The notes under the pieces were generated by a model, which was given only the letters and a program-made list of their open reading frames with translations, had not been told where the DNA came from and made no database searches. The position numbers and the translations under genes are program-made. Below, in pieces: positions 22,758 through 33,470 of a stretch of 64,000 nucleotides of DNA (the first letter of the stretch is position 1; each line of letters opens with the position of its first letter). Source of the stretch: Physcomitrium patens. Lineage: Eukaryota > Streptophyta > Bryopsida > Funariales > Funariaceae. The DNA lies in the NCBI RefSeq assembly GCF_000002425.4, contig NC_037273.1, positions 6,260,521 through 6,324,520 on the forward strand, given 5' to 3'.

Positions 22758-24904
22758 TTTTTTCTTTCTAAAGACGAGTTCCATGAGGAGCGGTGATCAC
22801 ATATTGAAGAAGTTTAAAATGTGGCAAATTGTATTTGCGACATATTCTAACCTTTATTTCTTTTGAAGGTAGTTAATAGGTCATCTTAGTCATTGGTCAT
22901 GTTTCATTCTAGGGCAAAAAGACCACCTTCTTATTTAATGGAGTTCTTGAAACTTTTGTAACTTCTTATTGAAAATTTTGTAACTTCTTTCAAATAAAAC
23001 ATTTCTAACTTTATTAAAAATTATTTCTACCTCCAATAAAATCACCAAACAATAAGAGTCTCTTCTCAAGTCTTGATACCATATGCATTGTATCTCGCCA
23101 TCTATTCAAGAAAGAACATGTCATTCTTGAAGGTCTTCATTCCTATTATATTATCTTGAAGCCTATGATAATTGTAATATCTCATTTGATAAGTCAGAAA
23201 TGATGGCTCTTGAATTGAATCTACTGATTGTTGATTCTTCATCTCTTTAATTCCACAATTATATAGAAACTACAAACAAGGATAGAAGGTAGAATATAAT
23301 CTTTCTTAAATTGTGTTTCTTTTATAACAAAGGTTTGCTATCCTTTATCTTGGTTTTAATAGATGTCATTGATGAAAAGCTTTGACCTTCTCTGTTATAT
23401 TTATAAGATTTTTTGATGCCTTCCATGTACATTTGCTAATATCAAATTTATACCAATGAATAAAATATTCAATCCTATCTTAGTGTTGCCTTAAGTCTAA
23501 GACTTCTTTCATCTCAAATTCTTAATTATTATCTACTTCTATAGGAGGCAATGTTATTTGTCTTCTTCTTGAAATATTCACTATCTTATATGGCTCTAAA
23601 AGAGATATATGAAATATAGGATGGATTTTTATAGATTTTAATAGATATAATCAATAAGTAGCTAAATTGACTTGTTCACAAATAGGAAATGGTCCAAGTT
23701 TATGATAATCTAACTTATCAGAAAGACAAATAGTTTTAATATTATAAAGAAGTAACCATATCTTATCACCAATGTGGAAATAAAATTATTCTTTGCACAT
23801 GATAAAAAATATGGTTATTCCTTGTACATGATAAAAAAATATGTCATCTTAATGAAACAATCTACTATCATGAATATAGAGTCATAAGAACTTGAAACTA
23901 AAAGATTTGTGATAAAATCCATAGAAATAGAAGACCATGGTTATTTTGAAATAGATAATGGTTGGAGAAGTCTATAGGATCAAAGATGAGGAATTTTTGA
24001 CCTTGAACAAACTTCACATGATTAAAAAAAATTCTTTCACTACCTTGTATATTTGTGTTCACCAAAAATCTTTAAATATAAATTCTAAAGTCTTATTGTA
24101 TCTAAAATGTCTAGCCGCTAAAAAGTCATGACATACATGAAAAATATATAAATATACTTCTTCTTTTAGAATGTATAGATGTCCTTTAAAATATGATAGG
24201 TTGTATTTGAACTCAAACTAGAAAGTATCATGAAACTTAGAATAATAATTCTTGATATCATAAATAAAAGGATCACAGGACATATTTGATTGAATTTTTT
24301 TGACAAAGATTGAATTAACAGTTAATATTGATTTTATTGCTTAAAGATGAAAATACTCTGGCTTCAAGAGAATTATTCTTTGTTGATCAAAAGATGTATT
24401 TTATTCTTTTGGTATAAGTTAAGAATGTCTAAAAAGGTTGTCTAACAAATCTTATTATTTTTCAAGTCAATAAGTGATTTTAAAATCAAATCTTGACAAA
24501 GACATGTTCCAATGAGCTTAACAACAATTCAAAATATGTGCTAACATAAATTATTCAAGACTCTTATGGTCAATATAAATAATAACTAGATTGGAAGTTC
24601 TTTCTAAATAATGGAACTATTCTTGAAATAAATCTACAATTGCTAGAAATTCTTTGTTGTAAATCTTGTAGTTAATCTTAGCTATTGAAATTTTTCTTGA
24701 ATAAAAAGTTATTAGATGAAGTTTATTATTTATTCCTATTTGTGATAATATGGCATTTTAAAAAAAGTTTGATATATTTGTATCTATAAAAAATGGCTTA
24801 GAAAAGTCAATGTCATATAAGATTAGTGCAAAAATAAAGGTTGTCTTTAAAGCTTCAAATGTTGCTTCCAATTTTTGATTCTATTGAAGTTTGTCTTTAT
24901 AAGT

Positions 24905-25338
24905 TCACTTTATAAGTAAAGCTACAACTTGAGAGAAGTTTTTAATGAAGATCCGGTAGAAATTAGCAAATTCCAAAAAATATTGGACATCTCTTACTGT
25001 TTTTGAGATCTTCCAATTCATAATAGTTTGAATTTTTTTATGATCCATCATAAGTTCATCATTTGAAATGATGTATCTAAAAAAATTAACCTCAGTAATA
25101 TGGAATATATACTTTTTTATCTTAGCATAGAGTCCCACATCTCTTAGTTTTTATAATACATGATGAATATAAAGTTCATGTTCTTTTGTGTTCTTAGAAT
25201 AGATTAAAATTTCATTTAAGTAACAGACAATAAAGTCATCTAAAAACTCTCAAAAAATATTAGTCATTAGATATTAGAAAGCTGATAGTGCATTTATAAG
25301 TTTGAAAGGTATGACATTGTATTCAAAATGTCCATACC
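24905..25338 (-). pseudogene. A2 RT thumb / RNase H start fragment
   Basis: An open minus-strand frame (25138-24905) reads LYAKIKKYIFH, FFRYIISNDELMMD, TIMNWKISKTVRDVQYFLEF and NFYRIFIKNFSQVV, the palm-to-thumb end of gypsy RT. The DNA just upstream (to 25338) is the region before it with stops. Truncated at 25338. Confidence 0.8.
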
Positions 25339-26409
25339 TTATAAATCCCAATCCTAATCAGTGAGCTTTAACAAGCTGTAACTTCTAATTTGGCTATCCA
25401 CTTGATTTAAAATTTTTCTTGCAATTGTCAATATAAGTCTTCTATACGTTCAAAAATTTTCAATCCAATCCAACTTATAGATTGTGAAAAAATCTCCAAA
25501 AATTACACCAATATCACTTGACTGCCAACTTGAAAAGTGAAGCAAAAATCCCAGTAGTGATTTCTCCTTCTCCAACTATTAACTTTGATCCAAAATTGGT
25601 ATACATCTTAATATTTGAGTTTTTCAACATTGTGCCAAATTTCACCTTGATCTAACTAGTAGATCTCTAGATATTATAGAAATCCAATCCAACTCCAAAC
25701 TACCAACTTCCGAAACCCTCTTGTGCTAAAAACTAAATATCGCTAAACCACATTATTAGATTATTATAAAAATTTGTATACACTTAGCACATCTAATAAT
25801 CCAAATAGTATCAACTTTTGAACTATAGATGTTACATCAATTGTACGAACTAGCCAAAATTGCTACGCATAATTATATTATATAAAATCCAAATCACCAA
25901 TACAAACCTTGATTTTGAATAATAATTGCCAAGTCTTCAAAAATCCTACAAAAATAATCCTTATGCCTTTAGAAAGAACTTCAAGTTAACTCTCAAATTC
26001 TAAACTTTGATCTTTGAATAAAATCCTATTTTTTCCTAGGCAATTGTTTTAGTAACCAAAGATCTAATTTTGACCATGTCTCACAAATGGTTGTCCCTTG
26101 GATATCAATCTAATCTATCATAGATTTTTTAGTCCAATCCTACCCTCAACTTGATCCTAGTATCAACCATACCAACCATTACCTCTTCTATCCTGATTTC
26201 AATAATTTATGGCCTTTCTATATCTTAGAAGGTAAAAATACCAACTAATTTTTATCTACTTGCTATTAAGACAAGAAACTAGGCTAAGAGGCTTTTATAA
26301 AAGCCTTATTAAAATATTTTAAATTCTTATTGAATTAATATAATAGAATATTAATTAAAAAATTATTTTTAGTCATATTTTTACTATATAATCGTGTCAC
26401 AATACAACA
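25339..26409 (-). repeat. Family C LTR C3, inverted and truncated
   Basis: The right edge at 26409, read on the minus strand, starts TGTTGTATTGTGACACGATT, resembling the starts of C1 (TGTCGTATTGTGG) and C2. About 1.07 kb are present, against 1.33-1.46 kb for C1 and C2, so roughly 260 bp or more of its 3' end are gone. It abuts A2 at 25338. Family B integrase resumes at 26410. The interior is diverged; the assignment rests mainly on the terminal 60 bp and on position. Confidence 0.55.
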
Positions 26410-26850
26410 ACGTGCAAATTAGACCTTAGAGGATATGCTATGGATATTTGTAGGAGTTCATCATAATGACTTGAATAAATATTTGATGCTTTTGGAATTT
26501 ACTTATAATGATAATATTCAAAGAAGTACAAATCATTTACTATTCTTTCTTAACATCGATCATCATCTAATTATACTAGTAATTTTTTATTATTCCATTT
26601 ATACCAATAACTCAACAATAAAGGAGTTTATATAATGACTTATAACGGCCTTGCAAGAGGCACAATATCACCTTCTTAGCACATAAAATCAACAAAAGAT
26701 ATATGTGGATAATCACGACCAATACAAGATCTTTTGAAAAGGTGATCAAGTATTACTCTCCTATGCCAACTTTCCACTTGCTACATCAATCCAAATTTTT
26801 TTCTATTAATAAAGCAAAATTTATAGAGCTATATTAATACAGAAAAATTA
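26410..26850 (+). pseudogene. Family B integrase, C-terminal half
   Basis: After the C3 edge the frame reads TLEDMLWIFVGVHHNDLNKY, then LMLLEFTYNDNIQRSTNHLL, matching the stretch after the catalytic Glu of gypsy integrases (LEDMLR...EFAYNN...S...PF). Further on, ALQEAQ and a KGDQVLL-like segment (about 26640-26770) mark the C-terminal domain. No chromodomain follows before the LTR. Stops occur throughout. Confidence 0.72.
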
Positions 26851-26859
26851 ATTATAATA

Positions 26860-27340
26860 AGGTATGAATAAGATATTTATATTATTGATGCATAAAGATA
26901 AGTAGTTGGAACCATTTTTGAAAAGTTTTTAGAAGTTTTTAGAATTGGATCTAGATTGGTGGTATATGTAGGATCTACTATGGAACATTCTAAAAAGAAT
27001 AAGATAATTATCTAATTGGGATCTATTCTTAGGAACATTCTAGAAAGTTTTAGAATGGTTGAACAAAGTATAAATAAGACTAGCCAAGGCCATTTGGATA
27101 GCCAATTTAGATATGATTTTGGTCCTTTTATTCTTAATAAAGTTTGGTTTTATATTTTTTAATTCAATTCTATTTTATTTTCTTTTTTTCTATTTTTTCT
27201 TTTATATTTCATTCTATTTAGATTTATTTAATTTTATTTTGGTCTATATTGTCTTATGTTGTGATAAGATTTATATTGCTATGAATTGAAAGGGTCCTAA
27301 ATCTTAAAGATAGTCTAGTCTTGTTTTAGCTAAATACAAT
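26860..27340 (+). repeat. Family B 3' LTR (edges approximate)
   Basis: Homologous to 11790-12259, the family B 5' LTR, over about 470 bp. The exact ends and a target duplication could not be fixed. Confidence 0.65.
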
Positions 27341-29259
27341 ACGTTTTTCACTACTAAATTATAAAACTACTCACTAATATTCAACCAAAATTGTGTCTTC
27401 TCATCTTTAAACTTTGCTTTTAACTTCCACTCCTAGTAATCAAAAATATATAATAATTTGATAATGAAAGTCATAAGATTAAGCATCAATAATTAAAGTC
27501 ATTGTTTCAATGTTAAGTAATTTATTTTTACATAAGAAGTATTGATGTTGCCAAAGTAGAGATATTAAAAAGACCAAAATATAATAAAGTATTCTTGTAA
27601 AAACAGTCATTTTGTAGAAATAAAAAAGATAGTATTCAAGTGATGAACTTTATATTTTGTCTTGAATCTTTTTCAACTATTTCCAAAGGATTTTGTTGTA
27701 TAACTTCATATGACTTGAAAGTATGTTAGTTGTATATTTGTATTTGATTTAGATTATATATTTTGTAATTAATTTGTAGCACTTCATGTGTTGTGTATAA
27801 AAATCTTTGTTTATATAATAACAACTAGTTATAAAGGTCTTTGGCATGATTCCATCATCAAAAAGATTTTACACTTCTTCAAGAACCAAGTTATAATTTG
27901 TTTCTTTTTCTTCTTTTAGAAAATAAAAATAAAAAGACAATATAGAGTTTAGTGATGTTTCATCTATAATATATAATAAAAGCATTCAAAATCTATTAGT
28001 CTAATAGGTACATTGCAATAAAAAGATATAAGAGTAGTTATGAATTAAGTGAATCAAAGATGGATGTGCAAAAAAGAATTGTATCAAGAATTTTTTTTTG
28101 GTATCATAAGTATATTCAAACTAATATTTTGAGGCTTGCAATGTACTAAAGAATGCAAGAATAGAAGTACAACCTTAAAATCTCTTAAGTCACATAGATA
28201 CATATTTATTATATAAATTTATTGAAATGGTTAGTATATTGGTATTTTCTTACCTAATAGAGGTCATGAATGCAATTGACCTAGTTCTTATGGCAAGAAA
28301 ATTTTGGATATATATGGACGTTCAATGACTAAGATAGTATGTTGTAGCATGTATAGATATAGCTATTGTTTGAAGATGGTTATTTGTGCTAGTTTTTATT
28401 GATAACATTTACTTTTTTAATGATTTATTTCAACATTTAATAGCTTCAAAGAGGCAATTAGTCAGTAAGTATATTGACATTATATACTAATAGTAGTTTT
28501 GCTAATATGTTGTCTTTTCTTGTTGCATTTGAATTAATCTTTGTTGTTGTCTATTAATTGCTTCTTGACAATGATGTAGCTATAGAAAAATATAAATTAT
28601 TAAATGTTAGTGATGAGAACTTTGAGTAAATTACATTGACTATTATAAAGAAGATTTATATTAGATTGTAATTCCACAAATCTATCACTTGTTAATCAAT
28701 TATTCTTTACTTTTTCTTATTTTTTATTTATTTTTTTATTTTTTAATCTCTATTTATTTTTTTATTATTTTCTATCTTATTTAGTCTTTTATTTTCTAGT
28801 TTTTTTTTCTTTCATTCTTTATCTTATTTTTTATCTTTTTTTTTAACTTGTTATTTATCTTCTTTGCATATTCTATCTTTCATTTTTTTTTATCTTTGCT
28901 TATTTTTTCTACTATTTTCTATCTTATTTATTCTTTTATTTTTTAGCTTTTTTTCTTTTTTAATCTCTAACTTATTTTTTATTTTATTTTTAACTTATTT
29001 TTTTCCTATCTATAGCTCATTCTCACTCTATCTTTTCTTTAATGCTTCTCTCAACTATGGACCTCAATGCAACATCAACAACCTTGATTATTACCATTCA
29101 ATGACAAATTCTCTTTATTATCCAAAGAAAATTTTTACTTTGTATTAGATATGTTTCTATTTAAGATTTATTTTTTAAGGCAAGGCTTAGATATAACAAC
29201 TCTATTATTTAATTGCATGTCAATTACAAGAATAAGTAAAAATATCAAAAAGCACATCT
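27341..29259. other. AT-rich intergenic DNA with T-rich low-complexity block
   Basis: No gene or known transposon part seen. About 28680-29030 is a long pyrimidine-rich, mostly T low-complexity stretch; the frame at 28864-29148 (Phe/Leu/Ser-rich) is its by-product. Confidence 0.6.
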
Positions 29260-29316
29260 TCTAAATTGTGTAAATTCTTGTATAATAGAAATTTCGTGAA
29301 AGGTTCTACTATGCAT
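29260..29316 (-). repeat. Family D copy D2, part left of A3
   Basis: A short stretch matching the reverse complement of the D1 end (AATAGAAATTT block near 11730-11790). Together with 35717-36330 it forms the second D copy, split by A3 with its TGCAT duplication (29312-29316 and 35712-35716). Confidence 0.5.
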
Positions 29317-29877
29317 TGTCACGGATATAATCATATAAGATAGTAATTATATATACAAATAAGTAGAAGTAAGTAAAAGTAGATAAAAGTAAGTTAATTC
29401 TATAATATTTAATATGGAAGCTTCTTAGAAGCTTCATAGATACTGCTCTGACTTCATAGGTGTCTTTAATTGACTTTTTGGATTAGAAACGTGGTCAACA
29501 AGTTGGCCATGTGCCACACATGTTGTTAGCTTGAAGATCAAGCTAACTATGTAGCCCACACGTAAAAAAACTTGCCTTGTAAGTCAAGGCATGTGTCCTA
29601 CAAAGTCAACACATATTGGAGGTCCTATAGAACATCGCCACGGAGCCCCTAGTTAGATAGTATATATAGAGACAAGAGTGAAGGCTTCTTCACTCTTGTC
29701 AACTCCTTTCTTGCTTCCAGTCTAGTTTCAAGGGTCTCTAGTTTTCTTGTCTTTTGGCAATAGCCATTCCAATTTCTCTTTCAATATATATACTTGTTTA
29801 TTTATATTTTGTTACCTTTCATTGAGTGAAGGCTCACTTGTCTGAATTATTTTTTCATCGAATTCTTGTCCTTGACA
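29317..29877 (+). repeat. A3 5' LTR
   Basis: 561 bp. Contains a TATA box (TATATATA, 29661-29668), a perfect 12-bp inverted repeat GACAAGAGTGAA / TTCACTCTTGTC (29671-29682 and 29689-29700) and the predicted RNA start near 29692. Confidence 0.95.
29661..29702 (+). promoter_or_regulatory. A3 LTR core promoter and predicted RNA 5' end
   Basis: TATATATA at 29661-29668 is followed about 30 bp later by ACTCTTGTCAA (29692-29702), the exact complement of the 11-mer just after the LTR. This is the place where a plant TATA promoter would start RNA. The start site itself is inferred. Confidence 0.6.
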
Positions 29878-29879
29878 GA

Positions 29880-29890
29880 TTGACAAGAGT
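29880..29890 (+). other. A3 primer-binding site (self-priming type)
   Basis: TTGACAAGAGT, 2 nt after the LTR end. Exact complement of 29692-29702. A tRNA-iMet-like TATCAGAGC occurs further on (29901-29909) but is 23 nt from the LTR, too far for a normal tRNA primer site. Confidence 0.65.
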
Positions 29891-30089
29891 ACACCTACAA
29901 TATCAGAGCTTTGTCTAATCTTGATTAAGAGTGGATTACTCCTTTTTATTGATAAGATATAAGCATATTAGAAGTTGAGGATTACCCTCTTCTAAACTGA
30001 TATTGTCTTTAGTATTTTCTTTGTTCTCAAGTCCTCTCTTCTATTTGTCTTGAGCGATATTAGACATCTTCTCTCTTCTAAGTATTATC

Positions 30090-31022
30090 ATGGCAGAACT
30101 TGTTGAAATGAAGAGTGCAATGGCACAAATACAAGAGCAATTGAGGGAGTTAATGCTTACGATGCATCAACTCAATTTACCACTATAAGGAGCAATAAGA
30201 TTGGTAGGAAGTGAAGATATAGAAATGGTTGGAGCTGCTTCAATATCTGCACCAAACCATGTTCTTTCTCCTATGGTCGAACGCCCTTCAAGTATTAGAG
30301 AACTAAGAATTGCCCTAGCCGAGAAGTTTCATAGTTCCACATCCAAGTTTGGAGGATTTATCAATTAAGTGCAACTTGTGATTGAACTTCAACCCCAAAG
30401 CTATCCAACTCCAAGATCGCAAGTTAGATTCATTGATACGCTTCTTTCAGGTTCAGCATTATCATGGTTTTCATCTTTTCTTGAACGACAAGATCCAATA
30501 TTGGATAATCTAGACGCTTTTTTGGTGAAGTTTCGATCCATGTATGGAGAACATGATGCAATTCATGTTGCAACCAATAAGATCCGTATTTTACAACAAG
30601 ACAATCGATCAATAATGTTGTACGCTTCTCAATTTTGATAACTTGTAACTGATATCAAGTGGGATGATGCTGCACTTATTAGCCAATTTCTCTATAGATC
30701 ACAATATGAGGTAAAAAAATTAATGCTCAACTTACCTGATCCTCAAACATTGAGTCAAGCAATTGACTTCGCTGTGAACTATGACAATCGCCTATTTGAA
30801 TTTTGATCTGAGAACCATACAAGTGGACCTCAACGTTACTATAATTCAATGGCAACACCAACACCTCTTCAACACATACATTCGAAAGTAGAGGATATGC
30901 AAATTGATGCAGTACGTTTCAATCATCTAATTGAGCAAGAAAAGACTCGTCGTCGTCAAGAAGGATTATGTTTATATTGTGGAGAACCAAAGCACACTGC
31001 TCAAAATTGTCTAAAGAAATGA
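30090..31022 (+). pseudogene. A3 gag with zinc knuckle, broken
   Basis: Start ATG at 30090 (MAELVEMKSAM). Stops: TAA 30186-30188 and 30366-30368 (both CAA in A0), TGA-TAA at 30636-30641, TGA near 30805, TGA near 31020. The conserved capsid segment is 30369-30638 (FIDTLLSGSALSWFSSFLER). The nucleocapsid zinc knuckle is intact: CLYCGEPKHTAQNC (CX2CX4HX4C, about 30971-31012). The family role is RNA packaging and particle assembly. Confidence 0.88.
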
Positions 31023-31705
31023 CGCAATCACAAAATGAGGAGTTTGGCTGTGAAAGAAGACAATATGTTGGAAAACGAGTTTGTCCAGCTACAATAGGGA
31101 CCGTGCGGTTGGAACCTCACACAACATCTAGTAAAGGTCCTATTCTCTCTTCAAAGCCCTCTCCTTGTTTTACATTAAATGTTATTTTAGGACCTAAACA
31201 TTACAAAGTCTGTGCCTTGTTAGGTTCAAGAGCCTCAACGTGTTTTTTAGATGAAGAATTTACTAAAAGATATAGCATATCTTTAGTAAAGAAAACTAAA
31301 CTTGTTCATGTAGAAGTCATAGATGGTCGTCCATTGTCTTCTAGAGATATTACTCACGAAATCCTTCCTATAGAAGTAATAATCAATGGTCATAATAGTT
31401 TTGTAGTATTTAATATCATTAGATCTCCCTCTAATCCAGTTATTTTAGGTTTATCGTGGTTAGAAAAATACAACCTTCAAATAGATTGGATTTCCCAAAC
31501 TCTTACTTTCTCTAAAAGTATAACTAACAGTGTAGTTAATCAAGTAGAGAGTCATAAGTCCAGTTCAATTAAACCTGTATTTATAGGTGCAAAAGCTTTT
31601 TTGCATGCTGCTATGAAAGAATCACCATATATTATTTATGCCACACCCGTTTCTACTGGTGAAAAGACTTCAAGTGGCATTCGAAGCCAATATCAAGAAT
31701 TTTAA
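31023..31705 (+). pseudogene. A3 protease region
   Basis: An open frame of 245 codons (30968-31705) covers the zinc knuckle tail and the retropepsin domain. The active-site block reads CALLGSRASTCFLDEEF (about 31214-31264). The usual Asp-Ser/Thr-Gly has become Gly-Ser-Arg; A0 has Asp-Ser-Arg, so the catalytic Asp was lost in A3 (GAT to GGT). A second retropepsin landmark, VILGLSWLEKYNLQIDW (about 31438-31490), is intact. The frame ends at TAA 31703-31705 within QEF-stop-DVF, a Gln codon in related elements. Confidence 0.82.
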
Positions 31706-33470
31706 GATGTATTTGAAAAAAAGAATGCGGATACACTCCCGGAACATCGTCCCTATGATTGCTCAATTGACCTTCAAGAAGGAGCACAACCACCATTCGG
31801 ACCAATCTACAGTTTATCACAAAATGAGTTGGCTGAACTCAAAGAGTATATTGAAGAAAATCTAGCCAAGAATTTCATACGCCATTCTAAATCTCCAGCA
31901 GGAGCTCTAATTCTATTTGTGAAGAAAAAAGATGGATCATTGCGGATGTGTGTTGATTATCGAGGACTCAACAAGATTACCATTAAGAACAGGTATCCAC
32001 TACCTTTAATATTTGAACTTCTTGATCAGTTGAATCAAGCTAAGATCTATACAAAAATAGATCTTTGGGGAGCATACAATCTAGTATGCATCAAAGAAGG
32101 AGATGAATGGAAGACTGCATTTCGAACTAGGTATGGACATTTTGAATACAACGTCATGCCTTTTGGACTTACAAATGCACCAGCAGCTTTTCAACATCTA
32201 CTGAATGATGTTTTTCGAGAGTTTTTGGACGATTTTGTGGTCTGTTATCTAGATGACATCTTGATCTATTCTAAGAATCCGGAAGAACATGAACTTCATG
32301 TTCGTAGTGTGTTACAAAAATTAAGAGATGCAGGACTCTATGCCAAGATAAAAAAAGTGTGTATTCCACACCACTCAAGTTGATTTCTTAGGTTACATCA
32401 TTTCAAATGATGGACTTATGATGGATCCTAAGAAAGTTCAAACTATTATAGACTAAAAGATCTCAAAAACGGTAAGAGATGTCTAATGTTTTTTGGGATT
32501 TGCCAACTACTATCAGATCTTCATCAAAGACTTCTCTCGAGTTGCAACTCCACTTACACATTTGACTTGTAAAGACAAACTCCAATAGAATCAAGAAGCA
32601 GAAGTTACTTTTGAATCTTTGAAGACAGCGTTTGTTTCTGCACCAATCTTGTATCGTGTTGAATTTTTCAAAGCATTCTTTATGGAAACAGATGCATCGG
32701 ACTTTGCTCTAGGTGCGGTTTTATCACAAATGGAAACAAATGACAAACTTCATCTAGTAGCCTTTCATTCAAGAAAATTCTCAGTAGCAGAAATCAATTA
32801 TAAGATCTATGACAAAGAACTTCTTACATTTGTGGATTCTTTTCAAAAATGGCATCATTATCTAGAAGGCGCTTCCAGTCCAGTCATTGTGTATACGGAT
32901 CACAAGAACCTCAAATATTTTATGTCAGCACGCGTATTAAATCGTCGCCAAGCATGTTGGAGCCTATCTTTATCAAGATTCGAGTTCATCATCACTTATC
33001 GATCAAGAAAATAACAAGGTTTGTCTGATGCCTTATCTAGATGTTTTTATCTTGCACCAAAAGAAAGAGATGCAGCTTTTGAGCAACAAAGAATGGTTTT
33101 CTTGAAGCCAGAGTAATTTCATCTTCGAGCAATAAAATCAATATTGATTGTTGATTTAACTTTTCTTAAGCAAGTCCAGTTAAGTATGTCTTCAGACCCT
33201 CTTGTTCATGATATCAAGAATAATTCTTCTAAATCTCATGATCCCTCTAAATTTGAATTCAAGAACAACCTACTCTATTTTGAAGGACACCTATGTGTTC
33301 CAAAAGGAGAAGCACGTTTACGTGTTCTTCAAGCTCGTCACGACTTCCTAACAGCAGGACATTTTGGATATAATAAGACTTTGGAGCTGATATCTAGGGA
33401 TTTTTGGCGGCCTCAAATGTGGAAGGCAGTTAAAGACTTTGTACAATCATGTGATATTTTCTCAAGATGA
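31706..33470 (+). pseudogene. A3 RT, RNase H and integrase zinc region
   Basis: Same content as A1. RT 31829-32383 has an intact YLDDIL box (about 32247-32264) and [18 protein letters not shown]; a single-base A insertion (A7 against A6 in A0, about 32349-32356) shifts the frame. RNase H 32619-33014 has ETDASDFALGAVLSQ. The integrase finger 33144-33470 lacks the fourth zinc ligand (CDIF). Stops for Trp (TAG near 32587) and Gln (TAA near 32483) are G-to-A and C-to-T changes judged against A0. Confidence 0.9.

Larger units (their letters stand above)
22195..25338 (-). mobile_element. Family A fragment A2 (3' part), inserted in B pol
   Basis: On the minus strand: RT C-terminal portion (25338-24905, with an intact TIMNWKISKTV where A1/A3 have stops), RNase H, integrase (finger with CEVCSRSK near 24005-24030), chromodomain region (about 23600-23400), decayed ORF3 (about 23210-22800), a degenerate polypurine tract and a 3' LTR (22757-22195). 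It stops abruptly at 25338, next to an inverted family C LTR, so the 5' half was lost by deletion. A2 is more diverged than A1 and A3 and useful as an outgroup for their mutations. Confidence 0.82.
11790..27340 (+). mobile_element. Family B Ty3/gypsy element, degenerate, host of nested insertions
   Basis: Two homologous LTR-like segments (about 11790-12259 and 26860-27340) bracket pieces of one gypsy element in order: a primer-binding site (13731), gag (about 13940-14221 and 19941-20560), RT (21230-22194), then the integrase C-terminal half (26410-26850). Interruptions are C2 (12260-13721), A1 (14222-19940), and A2 plus C3 (22195-26409). RNase H and the front of integrase are missing at the last break. 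Gag reads on through the A1 target duplication, which proves that A1 jumped into B. B has many stops, no visible chromodomain, and an RT sequence distinct from family A. LTR edges are approximate. Confidence 0.75.

Noticed and set aside
28864..29148. 94-codon Phe/Leu/Ser-rich frame resembling a membrane protein
   Set aside because: Translation of the T-rich low-complexity block; hydrophobicity is a codon effect.
29899..29910. tRNA-iMet-like primer site (TATCAGAGC) in family A
   Set aside because: It begins about 23 nt after the LTR end, which is fixed by the target duplication; a normal tRNA primer site abuts the LTR. The 11-nt self-complementary site fits better, though a vestigial tRNA site is possible.
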